64,000 nucleotides of DNA. It comes from Rehaibacterium terrae (GTDB lineage: Bacteria; Pseudomonadota; Gammaproteobacteria; Xanthomonadales; Xanthomonadaceae). Shown one piece after another: positions 32,295-43,025 of the stretch (positions are counted from its first letter, which is position 1; the number at the start of each line of letters is the position of its first letter). Position numbers and translations under genes: made by a program. The DNA lies in the NCBI RefSeq assembly GCF_014202935.1, contig NZ_JACHHX010000006.1:1-64000 (forward strand). The letters run 5' to 3'. The notes under the pieces are model-generated. The model was not told the DNA's origin. It did not search any database and worked only from the letters and a program-made list of their open reading frames with translations.

Positions 32295-32904
32295 GCCTGA
32301 CCTCTTCCACGAAACGTCGCATCTTCTCGCCGTCCTTGACACCCGGCGCGCTCTCGATCCCGCTCGACACGTCCACGCCCCACGGCCGTGCGACGCGGAT
32401 CGCCCGGCCGACGTTGCCGGCGTCCAGTCCGCCGGCCAGCAGCCAGGGCCGGGCGAGTTCGCCGGGAATCCGGGACCAGTCGAAACTGCGGCCGCCGCCG
32501 CCGGGCTGGCCGGCGGCGTGGCCATCCAGAACCAGACCTGCGGCGGAAGGGTAACGTGCGGCGAGACCGCGCGCATCCACTTCGCCGGCCATCGGCACGA
32601 CCTTGAAGAACGGCAAGCCCCAGCGGCGGCACTCGACCTCGTGCTCGTCACCGTGGAACTGCAGCACCTGCGGCTTGAGCGTGCGCACGACGCGCTCGAT
32701 CTCGGCCGGCGGATTGTCCATGAACAGCGCGACCACGCTGACGAACGGCGACACCGCCACGCGCAGGGCCATGGCCTGCTCCAGGGTCAGGCGGCGCGGG
32801 CTGGCCTCGGCGAAGACCAGGCCGACCGCATCCACGCCCAGCTCGCAGGCCAGCCGGACATCGCCGGGCCGGGTCAGGCCGCAGAATTTGATCCGGGTAC
32901 GCAT
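32269..32904 (-). CDS. trpF: Phosphoribosylanthranilate isomerase
   Basis: Amadori rearrangement step of tryptophan biosynthesis. The 211-residue TIM barrel has the catalytic Cys in [10 protein letters not shown] and Asp in [10 protein letters not shown], and the phosphate-binding [10 protein letters not shown] and VDVSSGIES segments. The ATG is at 32904. It follows truA by 73 bases and overlaps trpB, so truA-trpF-trpB-(element)-trpA-accD forms one block. Confidence 0.97.
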
Positions 32905-32977
32905 GTTCGTTCCACTCCGATCCGCCCATCTTACGCCCCTGCCGTGCGCGGCCCGTGACGACCGCCAGGCTGGGCGC

Positions 32978-33745
32978 TCAGAGGCAGACCTCCTCCGGCA
33001 GCCCCCACTGACGCGGATAGCGCGGCCCGAGAAAGGTCAGACCGGAGGCCGGCGCGGTCGGCCCGGCGACGATGCGGTCGCGGCCGGCCAGCAGCTCGGC
33101 GATCCACGATTCAGGCCGCTCGCCACGACCGACCGGGATCAGGCTGCCGACGATGTTGCGCACCATGTGGTGCAGGAAGGCGTTGGCCTGCACCTCGATG
33201 ACCACCTCGTCGCCCGCGCGGGCAACCGTGATCTCATGCAGGTCCCGGCGCGCGTGCCTGGCCTGGCAGTGCACGGTGCGGAAGGCGCTGAAGTCGTGCT
33301 CGCCGACCAGCACCTGGGCGGCGCGGTGCATGGCCACGTGATCGAGCGGCAGCCGCTCCCAGGCGACGAACTGCCGCTGCAGGGCCGCCCGTACCGGGCG
33401 ATTGAGGATGCGGTAACGGTAACGGCGCGCCCGGGCGGAGTAGCGCGCATGGAATTCGTCCGGCACTTCCCGCGCCCACAGCACCACGATCGAGTGCGGC
33501 AGGCGCGTGGTGATGCCCAGCACCCAGCCGCGCGGATCGCGCCGGACCGGCGCGTCGAAATGCACGACCTGGCAGCGCGCGTGCACGCCGGCGTCGGTAC
33601 GACCCGAGCAGACCACCTCGACTGGCGCGTCGGCAACGAAGGACACGGCGTCTTCCACGGCCGCCTGCAGCGAGGCGCCGTGCGAGAGCCGCTGCCATCC
33701 CTGGAAGCCGGTGCCGTCGTATTCGATTCCCAATGCGATGCGCAT
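32978..33745 (-). CDS. truA: tRNA pseudouridine(38-40) synthase
   Basis: Modifies U38-U40 in the tRNA anticodon arm. The 255-residue protein begins [19 protein letters not shown] and has the catalytic Asp51 in [11 protein letters not shown], plus [19 protein letters not shown]. Length matches the family. The ATG is at 33745. It follows fimV by about 83 bases, with a terminator-like hairpin between them. Confidence 0.97.
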   Translation of the reverse strand: MRIALGIEYDGTGFQGWQRLSHGASLQAAVEDAVSFVADAPVEVVCSGRTDAGVHARCQVVHFDAPVRRDPRGWVLGITTRLPHSIVVLWAREVPDEFHARYSARARRYRYRILNRPVRAALQRQFVAWERLPLDHVAMHRAAQVLVGEHDFSAFRTVHCQARHARRDLHEITVARAGDEVVIEVQANAFLHHMVRNIVGSLIPVGRGERPESWIAELLAGRDRIVAGPTAPASGLTFLGPRYPRQWGLPEEVCL

Positions 33746-33770
33746 GGCGCTGTCGGTCTCTCCGGAAACC

Positions 33771-33798
33771 GGAAGGGCCGGGTCGCCCCGGCCCTTCC
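33771..33798 (-). terminator. Hairpin between fimV and truA
   Basis: Perfect 12-bp stem GGAAGGGCCGGG (33771-33782) and CCCGGCCCTTCC (33787-33798) with loop TCGC, 30 bases past the fimV stop. It lacks a clear T-tract, so termination may be partial. Confidence 0.6.
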
Positions 33799-33828
33799 GC
33801 TGTGTCGCCGGCTGCCGGCCCGCGGCCG

Positions 33829-36165
33829 TCAGCCGATCTCGTCCAGCAAGCGGCGGGCCTCCTGCTGCTGCCTCTCGTTGCCCTCGAAGGCGACCTCCTC
33901 CAGCATGCCGCGCGCGCCTTCGACATCGCCGATGTCGAGGTAGGCGCGGGCCAGTTCCAGCTTGGTGGCGACGGCGTCCTCGATGCCCTCGCCTTCGTCG
34001 CCGGTCTCGCCGCCGGTCTCGCCGCTGAAGTCGGCGGCAGCGGTCGCCGGCTCCGCTCCGTCCACGACCGACTCAGCCGGCTCCGGCTCCGCTGCGTCGC
34101 TCCGGGCCGCCGCGACTTCCTCGAACGCGGCCCTCCACGGATCTTCCGCCGCGTCCTCGGCAGGCCCGCTCCCGGACCCTTCGGCGAGGAGGTCGCCGGT
34201 CGCCTCGTCGCGCTCGATGAAGTCGTCGGAATCGGCCGGCGATCCGGCGAAGTCACCCTCCTCGGCGAACAGCGGACTGTCGGGCGACAGCGCCCGCCCC
34301 ATCCGCCTGACCTCGTCCCAGCGCGGATCGTCCGGGTCGTCGAGCCGGACGCGCATCGCCGCCGCAGCCGCCTCGAAAGCCTCCGCGTCGCCGCGCGCAT
34401 GGTGCTCGCGCAGCAGGGCGAGATGGGCGTCGATGTCGCCGGCATCGGACTCGACCGCCGACTCCAACGCGGCCAGTCCCGCGTCCTGGCGCTCCGCCTG
34501 CCCATCGTCGGCGTCGAAGGCTTCCGTCTCCGCCAGTTCCTCGACCTCGACCCTTGGCGTCGTCGCCCGTGGCGCGGCCGCGCCGGCCGTCAGCGCGCCG
34601 ACATCGATGTGCCGCCGCGGCGGCGCCTCGGCGGGCTGCCGGCGGCGACCGAACAGCCAAGCCAGCAGGCCGACCGCGAGCAGCGCCATGCCGCCCAGCC
34701 CCCACGGCCGCTGGTACCACGGCGTGGTCGGGCCCGGCGCGGGCGCGGGCGGCGTCATGTCCGGCGTCGATGCCGGCGGCGCCGGCTCGCCAGCGGCGGC
34801 CACCGCCTCGGCGCTCTCCGGCCCGGTTTCTCCGCCCGCCGCATCGGCCACCGCCTCGCTGGCCGCCTCGACGGCCGGCGCGTCGGCCGCGGCGGGCTGG
34901 TGCTCGCGCCCCTCCAGCTCGGCCAGACGCCGCTGCAGGGCGGCCAGCTCGCTGTCCTTGAGCGACAGCAGGCGCTGCTGGTCGCGACTCATCCGCTCCA
35001 GGTCGTCGAGGCGCGCCTTCAGCTCGGCCACCTCGGCGCTGCGCGCGGCCAGCTCCTCGCGGGCCTGGCCCAGCTCGGCGCGCAGGGCGGTGCCTTCGCC
35101 GTCGGCGCTGGCGCCGGACTGCGCGCCGCGCGCCGGCGCATCACCGACCGGGGGCACGATCTCCAGCCGGGCGTCGGCCGGCGCGCGTGCCGGCCGGCGC
35201 GGCGCCGCGGCGGCGGCCACGCTCTCCGCCGGTTGCGGCAGGGCACGCCGGCCCTGCTGCCAGGCTTCGTTCTGCTCGCGCACCAGCAGCGCCGCCTCGG
35301 CGGCACTGAGCGTCTGCACTTCGCCCGCGCCGGGAATGCGCAGGATCGCGCCACGCTTGAGACGGTTGATGTTGCCGTCGATGAAGGCGTCCGGATTGGC
35401 GCGCAGCATCGCCAGCATCATCTGGTTGACCGACGTGCCAGCCGGGCGGTGCGCCTCGGCGATCGCCCACAAGGTCTGGCCGGCGGCCACCGGGCCGATG
35501 CTGTCCGGCGCGGCGGCCGGAGCAGGTGCCGGGGCGGGAGGCACCGAAGGCGCAGGCGTGGACGGCGGCGACGGCGGCCGTGACTCGGCGACCGGCGCCG
35601 GGGCTACCGGAGCTGCGGCCGGCGCCGGCGGCGACGGCTCGGCGGCGGGCTCCCGCACAGCCGGCGCGGGGGCCGGGGCCGGCAATGGAGCCGCGCCGGC
35701 GGCAGGCGGGGCCGGTGACGGCGCCACCGTCGCCGGCGTCACCACCTTCGGCACGGCCGGGGCCAGGTAGGGCGGGTCGAGCAGGACGGTGAACTCGCGC
35801 ACCAGACGGCCACGCCCCCAGTCCACCTCCAGCAGGAAAGTGACGAAGGGGTCGCTGACCTTGTTGCGGGTGGTCACCCGGATGACCCGTTCGCCGCGGG
35901 CATTGGTACCCACGGCGAACTCCAGGTTCGCGGCCAGTGCGGCCGGCCGCTCCAGACCGACGCGGGCGAACGCGTCGGGCGGCGCCAGGCGCACCAGCAG
36001 GTTGTCGGCCTCGCCCGGCACCGTCTGGATGATCGGGATCTCGGCCTGCAGCGGCTGGTTGAGGTGGGACTTGACCTCGATCTGTCCCAGACCGAGCGCG
36101 TGGGAATGCGAAGCGCCCAGCGCCAAGGCCAGGGCGAGCGGCAGTCGCAGATGCTTGGTTCTCAC
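33829..36165 (-). CDS. fimV: FimV-family pilus assembly/polarity protein
   Basis: Peptidoglycan-binding inner-membrane hub for type IV pilus assembly and polar signalling. The 778-residue protein has a signal peptide (1-23, [13 protein letters not shown]), a conserved FimV N-terminal domain (24-135), a Pro/Ala-rich linker (145-220), a LysM motif (about 222-282), a coiled coil (358-422), one transmembrane helix (about 489-506) and an acidic cytoplasmic part ending in a TPR-like FimV C-terminal domain (about 715-778). The start is GTG with GGGGGAG upstream. Its length is near the short end for FimV. No other pilus genes except pilZ are in the window. Confidence 0.93.
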   Translation of the reverse strand: MRTKHLRLPLALALALGASHSHALGLGQIEVKSHLNQPLQAEIPIIQTVPGEADNLLVRLAPPDAFARVGLERPAALAANLEFAVGTNARGERVIRVTTRNKVSDPFVTFLLEVDWGRGRLVREFTVLLDPPYLAPAVPKVVTPATVAPSPAPPAAGAAPLPAPAPAPAVREPAAEPSPPAPAAAPVAPAPVAESRPPSPPSTPAPSVPPAPAPAPAAAPDSIGPVAAGQTLWAIAEAHRPAGTSVNQMMLAMLRANPDAFIDGNINRLKRGAILRIPGAGEVQTLSAAEAALLVREQNEAWQQGRRALPQPAESVAAAAAPRRPARAPADARLEIVPPVGDAPARGAQSGASADGEGTALRAELGQAREELAARSAEVAELKARLDDLERMSRDQQRLLSLKDSELAALQRRLAELEGREHQPAAADAPAVEAASEAVADAAGGETGPESAEAVAAAGEPAPPASTPDMTPPAPAPGPTTPWYQRPWGLGGMALLAVGLLAWLFGRRRQPAEAPPRRHIDVGALTAGAAAPRATTPRVEVEELAETEAFDADDGQAERQDAGLAALESAVESDAGDIDAHLALLREHHARGDAEAFEAAAAAMRVRLDDPDDPRWDEVRRMGRALSPDSPLFAEEGDFAGSPADSDDFIERDEATGDLLAEGSGSGPAEDAAEDPWRAAFEEVAAARSDAAEPEPAESVVDGAEPATAAADFSGETGGETGDEGEGIEDAVATKLELARAYLDIGDVEGARGMLEEVAFEGNERQQQEARRLLDEIG

Positions 36166-36245
36166 GTGGCTACTCCCCCGAAATCGGCATTGCGACGGCC
36201 ATTGCCTGTCGCGGACGGCCGTGAATCGTCCACGGGACTATAGGC

Positions 36246-37265
36246 TCAGGCGGCATCCCGGGCCAAGAGCTCGGCCAGCTGCACGGCGTTGAGTGCGGCG
36301 CCCTTGCGGATGTTGTCCGCCACGATCCACAGGTTCAGGCCGTGCGGATGCGAGAGATCTTCGCGGATGCGGCCGACGTAGACCGCATCGGTCCCGGCGG
36401 CATGGGTCACCGGGGTCGGATAACCGCCGGCCGTGCGCTCGTCCACCACCTCCACGCCCGGCGCCCGCTCGAGCAGCGCGCGCGCCTCGGCGGCGGTGAT
36501 CTTGTCGCGGGTCTCGATGTGCACGGCCTCCGAGTGCCCGTAGAACACCGGCACCCGCACCGCGGTCGGGTTCACCTGGATGCTGTCGTCGCCGAGGATC
36601 TTGCGGGTTTCCCAGACCATCTTCATTTCTTCCTTGGTGAAGCCGTTGTCCATGAACTCGTCGATGTGCGGGATCAGGTTGAAGGCGATCTGCACCGGGA
36701 AACGGTCCGGCCGGTGCTGCTGGAAGTTCAGCATCGCCGCGGTCTGGCGACCGAGCTCCTCCAGCGCCGAGCGGCCGGCGCCGGACACCGACTGGTAGGT
36801 GGCGACGTTGATGCGGACGATGCCCGCCTGGCGATGGATGGGCGCCAACGCGACGAGCATCTGCATGGTCGAGCAGTTGGGGTTGGCGACGATGCCGCGC
36901 GGGCGGTCTCGCATCGCTTCGGGATTGACCTCGGCCACCACCAGCGGCACGTCGTCGTCATAGCGGAAGGCCGAGGAGTTGTCGATCACCACCGCGCCGG
37001 CGGCGGCGAACTTCGGCGCATAGGCCTTCGACACCGCGCCACCGGCCGAGAACAGCGCAATGTCGATGCCGGCCGGGTCGAAGGTGGCCAGATCCTGCAC
37101 GGTGAGTTTCTTCGCACCGAACGTCACCTGCTCGCCGGCCGAGCGTTCGCTGGCCAGCACGGCCAGATGGCCGACCGGGAATTTCCGCTCGGCCAGGATG
37201 CTCAGCATGGTTTCGCCGACGGCACCGGTGGCGCCGACCACTGCGACATTGAATGTCTTGCTCAT
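36246..37265 (-). CDS. asd: Aspartate-semialdehyde dehydrogenase
   Basis: NADPH-dependent step giving aspartate semialdehyde for lysine, threonine, methionine and diaminopimelate. The 339-residue protein has the NADP-binding VAVVGATGAVGETML, the catalytic Cys131 in VANPNCSTMQM, and the HSEAVHIET and RIREDLSHPHGLNLW segments. The ATG at 37265 gives the family start (MSKTFNVAVVGATG); the 66-residue upstream extension is in the intergenic repeat and is rejected. No Shine-Dalgarno is evident. It is asd rather than the paralogous usg. Confidence 0.95.
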   Translation of the reverse strand: MSKTFNVAVVGATGAVGETMLSILAERKFPVGHLAVLASERSAGEQVTFGAKKLTVQDLATFDPAGIDIALFSAGGAVSKAYAPKFAAAGAVVIDNSSAFRYDDDVPLVVAEVNPEAMRDRPRGIVANPNCSTMQMLVALAPIHRQAGIVRINVATYQSVSGAGRSALEELGRQTAAMLNFQQHRPDRFPVQIAFNLIPHIDEFMDNGFTKEEMKMVWETRKILGDDSIQVNPTAVRVPVFYGHSEAVHIETRDKITAAEARALLERAPGVEVVDERTAGGYPTPVTHAAGTDAVYVGRIREDLSHPHGLNLWIVADNIRKGAALNAVQLAELLARDAA

Positions 37266-37307
37266 TGGAGGTTCACGCGTCGGGGGAAGATGGGTTCCGG
37301 CCGGCAG

Positions 37308-37394
37308 GAACGGAAGTCGGGAACCGGGAATCGGTCGCGCGGTCCGGCCGCACTCGATCGAAGAGCGGAGCGTCGCCCCGATTTCCGAGTTCCG
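37308..37394. repeat. Intergenic GGGAATCGG-type inverted repeat (aroC/asd)
   Basis: Left arm GGGAACCGGGAATCGG (37319-37334, starting from 37308 with GAACGGAAGTC) faces right arm CCCCGATTTCCGAGTTCCG (37376-37394), about 40 bases apart. It occupies the 151-base gap between aroC and asd. It belongs with the elements at 19342-19462, 26581-26740 and 46322-46388. Confidence 0.6.
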
Positions 37395-37416
37395 CATCCG
37401 CGAAACACAGACAGAG

Positions 37417-38520
37417 TCATTCTGCCGGATACGGCGGAATCCGCGGCACGACCTCGCCCACATCCCCGCACTGCGCGCGGTGGCGCAGCGCCTGATCCAT
37501 CAGCACCAGCGCCACCATCGCCTCGGCGATGGGCGTGGCGCGGATGCCGACACAGGGGTCGTGGCGGCCGGTGGTGACCACTTCCACCGCATGGCCGTGA
37601 ACGTCCACGCCGCGCCCGGGCAGGCGCAGGCTGGAGGTCGGCTTGAACGCGATCGAGGCGACGATGGCCTGGCCGGTGGAAATGCCGCCGAGGATGCCGC
37701 CGGCGTGATTGCTCAGGAAGCCTGCCGGCGTCATCTCGTCGCGGTGCTCGCTGCCCCGCTGGGTCACCGAGGCGAAGCCGGCCCCGATCTCCACGCCCTT
37801 GACGGCATTGATCGACATCAGCGCGGCGGCAAGCTCGGCGTCGAGCTTGCCGTACACCGGCTCGCCCCAGCCCGGCGGCACGCCCTCGGCCACCACCGTC
37901 ACGCGCGCGCCGACCGAGTCGCCGGACTTGCGCAGCGCATCCATGCAGGCCTCCAGCGCCGGCACCTGTGCGGCATGCGGCCAGAAGAACGGATTGGTCT
38001 CGACCGCATCCCAGTCGAAACCGTCCGGTACCAGGTCACCGAGCTGGGCGAGGTGACCGCGGACACGCACGCCGTACCTTTCCGCCAGCCATTTCTTCGC
38101 GACCACCCCGGCCGCCACCCGCATGGTCGTCTCACGCGCCGAGCTGCGCCCACCCCCGCGCGGGTCGCGGATACCGTATTTCTGCCAGTAGGTGTAGTCG
38201 GCATGACCGGGGCGGAACCGGTCGGCGATGCGGTCGTAGTCCTTGCTGCGCGCATCGGTGTTGCGGACCAGCAGGGCGATCGGCGTGCCGGTGGTACGGC
38301 CCTGGTACACACCGCTGAGGATCTCGACCTCGTCGGCCTCGCGCCGCTGCGAGGTGTGGCGCGAGCGGCCGCTGGCGCGGCGGTCGAGGTCGCGACGGAA
38401 ATCCTCGGCCGCGAGCGCCAGTCCCGGCGGGCAGCCGTCGATCACGCAGCCGATCGCCGGCCCGTGGCTCTCGCCGAAGGTGGTGACGCGCAGCAGACGG
38501 CCGAAGCTGTTGTCGCTCAT
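37417..38520 (-). CDS. aroC: Chorismate synthase
   Basis: Last step of the shikimate pathway, FMN-dependent conversion of EPSP to chorismate. The 367-residue protein has the three signatures: [38 protein letters not shown]-type [10 protein letters not shown], and the C-terminal [16 protein letters not shown]. Length matches. The start overlaps the prmB stop in an ATGA, so the two are translationally coupled; they often pair in gammaproteobacteria. Confidence 0.98.
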   Translation of the reverse strand: MSDNSFGRLLRVTTFGESHGPAIGCVIDGCPPGLALAAEDFRRDLDRRASGRSRHTSQRREADEVEILSGVYQGRTTGTPIALLVRNTDARSKDYDRIADRFRPGHADYTYWQKYGIRDPRGGGRSSARETTMRVAAGVVAKKWLAERYGVRVRGHLAQLGDLVPDGFDWDAVETNPFFWPHAAQVPALEACMDALRKSGDSVGARVTVVAEGVPPGWGEPVYGKLDAELAAALMSINAVKGVEIGAGFASVTQRGSEHRDEMTPAGFLSNHAGGILGGISTGQAIVASIAFKPTSSLRLPGRGVDVHGHAVEVVTTGRHDPCVGIRATPIAEAMVALVLMDQALRHRAQCGDVGEVVPRIPPYPAE

Positions 38521-39446
38521 CGGGCGTCCGCGAGCGCCTTGATGCGCGCATGGTGGGCGAGCAGGTCCTCGCGCTCGATCACGAACACGCCCATCGGACC
38601 GACCTTGAACTCGACCCAGGCGAACGGCACCTCCGGCAACAGCCCGACCAGGGCGCGTTCGCTCTCGCCGACCTCGCAGATCAGCAGGCCGTGCTCGCTC
38701 AGGTGCGCCGGGGCATCGCGCAGGATCTTCAGCGCCAGGTCCAGACCGTCGTCGCCGGCGCGCAGGCCGAGTTCGGGCTCGTGCGCGTACTCCGGCGGCA
38801 GCGCGTCGGTTTCGGCGTGGGTGACATAGGGCGGATTGCTGACGATCAGGTCGTAGACCTCGCCGGCCAGCGCCGACAGCAGGTCGGACTTGAGCAAGCG
38901 CACGTTGTCCGCGTGCAGCCGCGCCCTGTTCTCCGCGGCCAGGGCCAGCGCCTCGTCGCTGATGTCGACGCCGTCGACCTGCCAGTCCGGGTTGTAGTGC
39001 GCCATGGCGATGGCGATGCAGCCCGAGCCGGTGCAGATGTCCAGCGCGCGCCGCACCTGGCGCCCGCCCAGCCAGGGCTCGAAGCCGGCCTCGATCAGCT
39101 CGGCGATCGGCGAGCGCGGCACCAGTGCACGCGGATCGGACTTGAAGCTCAGGCCGGCGAACCAGGCCTCGCCGGTCAGGTAGCAGGCCGGGATGCGTTC
39201 GTCGATGCGACGAGCGAACAGACCGAGCACCCGGGCCTTCTCCTCGGCCGTCAGCCGCGCCTGGCCGTAGACCGGACTGAGGTCGTGCGGCAGGTGCAGG
39301 GCGTGCAGCACCAGCTGGGTGGCCTCGTCCAGCGCATTGTCGTAGCCGTGGCCGAAGGTCAGCCCGGCAGCATTGAAGCGGCTGGCGCCGTAGCGGATGA
39401 AGTCGACGATGGTGTGCAGCTCGGTGGCGGCCGATTCGGCGGTCAT
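38517..39446 (-). CDS. prmB: Ribosomal protein L3 (uL3) glutamine methyltransferase
   Basis: Methylates Gln150 of ribosomal protein L3. The 309-residue protein has the SAM-binding [18 protein letters not shown] and the NPPY motif ([16 protein letters not shown]) for amide methylation, with an N-terminal domain ([19 protein letters not shown]) of the PrmB type. Length distinguishes it from PrmC (about 280). It is divergent from the Sco1-like gene at 39522; the 75-base gap has back-to-back TATACT-like boxes. Confidence 0.95.
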   Translation of the reverse strand: MTAESAATELHTIVDFIRYGASRFNAAGLTFGHGYDNALDEATQLVLHALHLPHDLSPVYGQARLTAEEKARVLGLFARRIDERIPACYLTGEAWFAGLSFKSDPRALVPRSPIAELIEAGFEPWLGGRQVRRALDICTGSGCIAIAMAHYNPDWQVDGVDISDEALALAAENRARLHADNVRLLKSDLLSALAGEVYDLIVSNPPYVTHAETDALPPEYAHEPELGLRAGDDGLDLALKILRDAPAHLSEHGLLICEVGESERALVGLLPEVPFAWVEFKVGPMGVFVIEREDLLAHHARIKALADAR

Positions 39447-39474
39447 GCGGGTGGTAACCTGCTGAAGGAACGCG

Positions 39475-39499
39475 AGTATAGCGGTCGCGCAGCTATACT
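39475..39499. promoter_or_regulatory. Possible divergent -10 boxes between prmB and sco
   Basis: AGTATA at 39475-39480 (minus-strand TATACT) and TATACT at 39494-39499 on the plus strand point in opposite directions around GCGGTCGCGC. No good -35 matches are seen at the right spacing, so this is tentative. It is the only AT-richer part of the gap. Confidence 0.35.
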
Positions 39500-39521
39500 T
39501 GCGGCTCCCTCGCTACGAAAA

Positions 39522-40181
39522 ATGGCCGAACGCGGCATGTTCAACCGCACCACTGTTCTCGTCCTCGTCGCCGCACTGGCGGCCGGCCTCGGCCTCTGGG
39601 CCGCACAGACCTTCACCGGGCCGCGCGCGGATGCCGGCCCGACGCTGGAAACCGTCCGCCTGTTGCCGCAGGCACGCGACATCCCGCCGTTCTCGCTGAC
39701 CGCCGCCGACGGCAACCCGCTGACCCTCGAACAGCTGCGCGGCCGCTGGACCCTGGTGTTCATCGGCTTCACCCACTGCCCGGACGTCTGCCCCACCACC
39801 CTGGCCGAGCTCGGCCAGGCCGAAAAGCGCTGGAGCGCGGCGCTGCCGGAGGACGCGCGCCCGCGCATCCTGTTCGTCTCGGTCGACCCCGAGCGCGACA
39901 GTCCCGAGCGCGCCGGCGAGTACGCCCGCTATTTCAGCGCGAACGCACTGGCGGCGACCGCCGACATCCCGACGCTCGAGCACTTCGCCAAGTCGCTGGG
40001 CATGGTGTTCATGAAGACGCCACTGCCCGGCGGCAGCGACCCCGAAGCCTATACCGTCGACCACAGCACCCAGGTCGCCCTGCTCGATCCGCAGGGCCGC
40101 TTCGCCGGCCTGGCCCGGCCGCCGCTGTCGCCGGCCAAGCTGGGCGACGACATGGCCACGCTGGCCGGGGCCGCCCGATGA
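39522..40181 (+). CDS. SCO1/SenC-family copper chaperone
   Basis: Thiol-disulfide, copper-binding protein that helps metallate the CuA site of cytochrome oxidase. The 219-residue protein has an N-terminal signal anchor (about 9-30), the thioredoxin-like fold, the copper ligands Cys86 and Cys90 in HCPDVCPTT and His181 in VDHSTQV. The ATG at 39522 is used, though the Met at residue 6 is also possible. A far longer frame upstream is only the antisense of prmB. It overlaps psd by 4 bases (ATGA). No oxidase genes are near. Confidence 0.93.
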   Translation: MAERGMFNRTTVLVLVAALAAGLGLWAAQTFTGPRADAGPTLETVRLLPQARDIPPFSLTAADGNPLTLEQLRGRWTLVFIGFTHCPDVCPTTLAELGQAEKRWSAALPEDARPRILFVSVDPERDSPERAGEYARYFSANALAATADIPTLEHFAKSLGMVFMKTPLPGGSDPEAYTVDHSTQVALLDPQGRFAGLARPPLSPAKLGDDMATLAGAAR

Positions 40182-41020
40182 GCCCGAAGGTCGCGCTGCA
40201 ATACCTGCTGCCGCACCGCCTCCTCTCCCGCCTCGCCTACGCCGCCGCACGCTGGCGCTGGCGGCCGTGGAAGCACTGGCTGATCGGCCTGGTCGTGCGC
40301 AAGTTCGACGTGAACCTGGCCGAGGCGGCCAATCCCGACCCGGCGAGCTACCCGCACTTCAATGCCTTCTTCACCCGTGAACTCAAGCCGGGCGCACGCA
40401 CTCCCGACGCCGACCCGCGCGCGCTGCTGATGCCGGCCGACGGCAGGATCAGCCAAGCCGGCCGCATCGAGGCCGGGCGGATCTTCCAGGCCAAGGGTCA
40501 CCATTACACCGCCGCCGAACTGCTCGGCAGCGAGGCCGCCGCCGCACCGTATGCCGAGGGCAGCTTCGCCACCATCTACCTGTCGCCGCGCGACTACCAC
40601 CGCGTGCACATGCCTTGGGACGGGCGGCTGGTCGAGACCCTGCACGTGCCCGGCCGGCTGTTCACCGTCGCCCCCTGGGGCGTGCGCGCCATCCCGCGCC
40701 TGTTCGCCCGCAACGAGCGGCTGGTATGCCATTTCGACACCGGCTTCGGCCCGATGTGCCTGGTGATGGTGGGCGCGATGCTGGTGTCCGGTGTGGAGAC
40801 GGTCTGGAGCGGCGAGGAGATCCCACCCTATGCCAGCCGCCCCGTCCGCAAGGACTGGCGCGACCGCGGCATCACGCTGGCCCGTTTCGCCGAGATGGCG
40901 CGCTTCAACTACGGCTCGACGGTGATCGTGCTGCTGCCGCCCGGCGTGGCGGAGCTCGACGCCGGCCTGCGGCCGGAGCAGCCGGTGCGGTTGGGCGAGC
41001 GGCTCGGGCGTGTGACCTGA
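40178..41020 (+). CDS. psd: Phosphatidylserine decarboxylase proenzyme
   Basis: Makes phosphatidylethanolamine at the inner membrane. The 280-residue proenzyme has PADGRIS, the catalytic His in [14 protein letters not shown], and the self-cleavage motif GST near the C-terminus; cleavage before Ser247 would give a beta chain of 246 residues and a 34-residue pyruvoyl alpha chain. Length fits the short bacterial PSD-B type. It starts by overlapping the Sco1-like gene, so both are on one transcript. It is convergent with pilZ. Confidence 0.97.
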   Translation: MSPKVALQYLLPHRLLSRLAYAAARWRWRPWKHWLIGLVVRKFDVNLAEAANPDPASYPHFNAFFTRELKPGARTPDADPRALLMPADGRISQAGRIEAGRIFQAKGHHYTAAELLGSEAAAAPYAEGSFATIYLSPRDYHRVHMPWDGRLVETLHVPGRLFTVAPWGVRAIPRLFARNERLVCHFDTGFGPMCLVMVGAMLVSGVETVWSGEEIPPYASRPVRKDWRDRGITLARFAEMARFNYGSTVIVLLPPGVAELDAGLRPEQPVRLGERLGRVT

Positions 41021-41034
41021 GCCCTTGCAGGCGA

Positions 41035-41391
41035 TCACATGGTGTGGGTGGGCTTGTCGGCGTTCAGCGTACCGGCCAGCAGGGTCTCGATCTTGTTGCG
41101 CACCGCCTCACCCTCGGCGGTATCGGCGAACTGCACGCCGATGCCGGCGGTGCGGTTGCCCTGGGCGCCCGGGGGAGTGATCCAGACCACCTTGCCGGCC
41201 ACCGGCAGGCGATCCTTCTCTTCCATCAGGGTGAGCAGGATGAACACCTCGTCGCCAAGCGCGTAGCGCCTGGTGGTCGGCACGAAGATGCCGCCGCCCT
41301 TCACGAACGGCATGTAGGCGTTGTACAGCGCGCTCTTGTCCTTGATGGCCAGGGACAGGATGCCCTGTCGTGCGCCCGCTCCCGCGATCAT
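41035..41391 (-). CDS. pilZ: PilZ-domain type IV pilus protein
   Basis: Type IV pilus biogenesis protein; the PilZ class named here usually lacks c-di-GMP binding. The 118-residue protein has a PilZ beta-barrel (about 10-105: LSLAIKDKSALYNAYMPFV, GGGIFVPTTRRYALGDEVFI, VVWITPPGAQGNRTAGIGVQF). The usual RxxxR c-di-GMP motif at the N-terminus is not seen, and NRTAGIGVQF replaces the D/NxSxxG motif, consistent with the non-binding PilZ type. It is downstream of holB by 27 bases, the usual tmk-holB-pilZ order. Confidence 0.95.
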   Translation of the reverse strand: MIAGAGARQGILSLAIKDKSALYNAYMPFVKGGGIFVPTTRRYALGDEVFILLTLMEEKDRLPVAGKVVWITPPGAQGNRTAGIGVQFADTAEGEAVRNKIETLLAGTLNADKPTHTM

Positions 41392-41418
41392 GGTCTCACT
41401 CCTGCGCCGCGACGGCGC

Positions 41419-42402
41419 TCAGGTTCCGGCAAAGGCCAGCCGCCAGTCGCGCAGCAACCCGGCCAGGGTCAGGTCGGCGCGTACCGTGGTCCGCAGCAGA
41501 TCGCGGGTGCGGTTGGCGGCATCGAACCACGCGCTGAGCTTGGTGAAATCGGCGCGGGCGGTCAAGGCGGCAGCCTCGCCCATCGGCACGGCGCCGGCCA
41601 GGCGGCCGCACAGATCGCGGGCGGTGTCGGCAGCGAAGCTCAGCCGCAGCTCGACGCGCTCGTCGGCCAGCCAGCGCGCAGCCACGTCGAGCGCGCCGGC
41701 CTTGCCGGCAGCCAGAGCAGCCAGGTCGGCACGCACGCTGCGGCGCAGCTCCAGCGAACCGTCGGCCAGCCAGTCGGCAGCCAGACCGGGATGGCCGTGC
41801 GCGGCCTCCAGTGCGGCATCGACCTGCGTCGCCGCATGACCGGCGGCCAGCAGCCACTGGCGCGCTTCGTCGCGGCCCGGGATACGGAACTCCAGTCGCT
41901 GGCAGCGGCTGCGGATCGTGGCGGGCAGTCGCGCCGGATGGGCACTGACCATCAGCAGGTAGCGGCCCGGCATGGGCTCTTCCAGGGTCTTGAGCAGCGC
42001 GTTGCAGGCGCTGGTGTTGAGCGCGTCGGCCGGGTCCAGCACGGCGACCTGGGCGCCGCCGAGCTGGGGCGTCAGCGCGAACTGCCGGCCGAGCCGGCGC
42101 ACCTGGTCGATGGTGACCTCGCTGCGCAGCTTGTCGGTCTTCTCGTTGACCTCCAGGCCGATGCCGAGGAAATCCGGATGCGTCCCGGCCGCAAGCAACC
42201 GACAGCCACGGCAGTGTCCGCAGGCCAGACCGTCGGCGCCGGGTGTGGAGCAGAGCAGGCGCGCGGCCAGCGCATCGGCAACGGCGCGCTTGCCCAGTCG
42301 CGCCGCTCCGCCCAGCAGCAGGGCATGGCCGAGCCGGCCAGCCATGAGCGCGGCCAGTGCGGTCTGCAGCGGTCGCTGCTGCCAGGGCGCCAGCACACTC
42401 AC
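41419..42402 (-). CDS. holB: DNA polymerase III subunit delta'
   Basis: Clamp-loader stator subunit. The 327-residue protein has an AAA+-like fold without an intact Walker A (LLGGAARLGKRAVADALA), a zinc-binding CGHCRGC cluster, and SRC motif in TIRSRCQRLEF. LNTSACNALLKTLEEP is shared with DnaX. The start is GTG at 42402, where GTGA overlaps the tmk stop; a second GTG two codons later is possible. A longer frame upstream runs through tmk out of frame. DnaX, its partner, is encoded at 61760-63481. Confidence 0.95.
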   Translation of the reverse strand: MSVLAPWQQRPLQTALAALMAGRLGHALLLGGAARLGKRAVADALAARLLCSTPGADGLACGHCRGCRLLAAGTHPDFLGIGLEVNEKTDKLRSEVTIDQVRRLGRQFALTPQLGGAQVAVLDPADALNTSACNALLKTLEEPMPGRYLLMVSAHPARLPATIRSRCQRLEFRIPGRDEARQWLLAAGHAATQVDAALEAAHGHPGLAADWLADGSLELRRSVRADLAALAAGKAGALDVAARWLADERVELRLSFAADTARDLCGRLAGAVPMGEAAALTARADFTKLSAWFDAANRTRDLLRTTVRADLTLAGLLRDWRLAFAGT

Positions 42403-43025
42403 GCCAGCGTCTCCATCCAATCCTCCAGCGCGGCGCGGACCGCCGCGACGACGGCCTCCGCCGGCTGGCCGGCATCGATCACGCGGAAGCGCTGCGGCTC
42501 GGCGGCGGCACGGGCCCGGTAGGCGGCGCGCACGCGCTCGAAGAAACCATTGTGCTCGCGCTCGATGCGGTCGGGCTCGCCGCCGCGGCTGCGTGCGCGC
42601 GCCAGCCCCTGCTCGACGCCGAGGTCGAGCAGGAAGGTCAGGTCGGGTTTGATGCCCGCCGCCCAACGCTCCAGCTCGGCGATGCGGCCCATGTCGATGC
42701 CGCGGCCGCCGCCCTGGTAGGCGAAGCTGGCGTCGGTGAAACGGTCGCTGACGACGAAGGCGCCGCGCGCCAGCGCCGGCCGGATCAGCTCGCGCACCAG
42801 TTGCGCGCGGGCGGCGAACATCAGCAGCAGCTCGGTCTCGGCGGCGAGCGCGTGTGCGGGGTCGAGCAGCAGCGCGCGGATCGCCTCGCCGACCGGCGTG
42901 CCACCGGGCTCGCGGGTCAGCACCACCTCGTGTCCGCGCGCCTCGATCGCGGCGCGCAGACCGGCGATGACGGTGGATTTGCCGGCGCCCTCGCCGCCTT
43001 CGATGGTGATGAGCTTTCCGGTCAT
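42399..43025 (-). CDS. tmk: Thymidylate kinase
   Basis: Phosphorylates dTMP to dTDP. The 208-residue protein has the P-loop IEGGEGAGKST, the DR motif in VVSDRFTDASFAYQGGGRG, and LTREPGGTPVGEAIR. Length matches. It overlaps mltG (ATGA) upstream and holB (GTGA) downstream, so pabC-mltG-tmk-holB are a chain of overlapping genes. Confidence 0.98.
   Translation of the reverse strand: MTGKLITIEGGEGAGKSTVIAGLRAAIEARGHEVVLTREPGGTPVGEAIRALLLDPAHALAAETELLLMFAARAQLVRELIRPALARGAFVVSDRFTDASFAYQGGGRGIDMGRIAELERWAAGIKPDLTFLLDLGVEQGLARARSRGGEPDRIEREHNGFFERVRAAYRARAAAEPQRFRVIDAGQPAEAVVAAVRAALEDWMETLA

Noticed and set aside
32523-32547. Sequence CCAGAACCAGACCTGC shared with the region near 27717-27735
   Set aside because: One copy lies within conserved trpF coding sequence and the match is short, so it is most likely chance.
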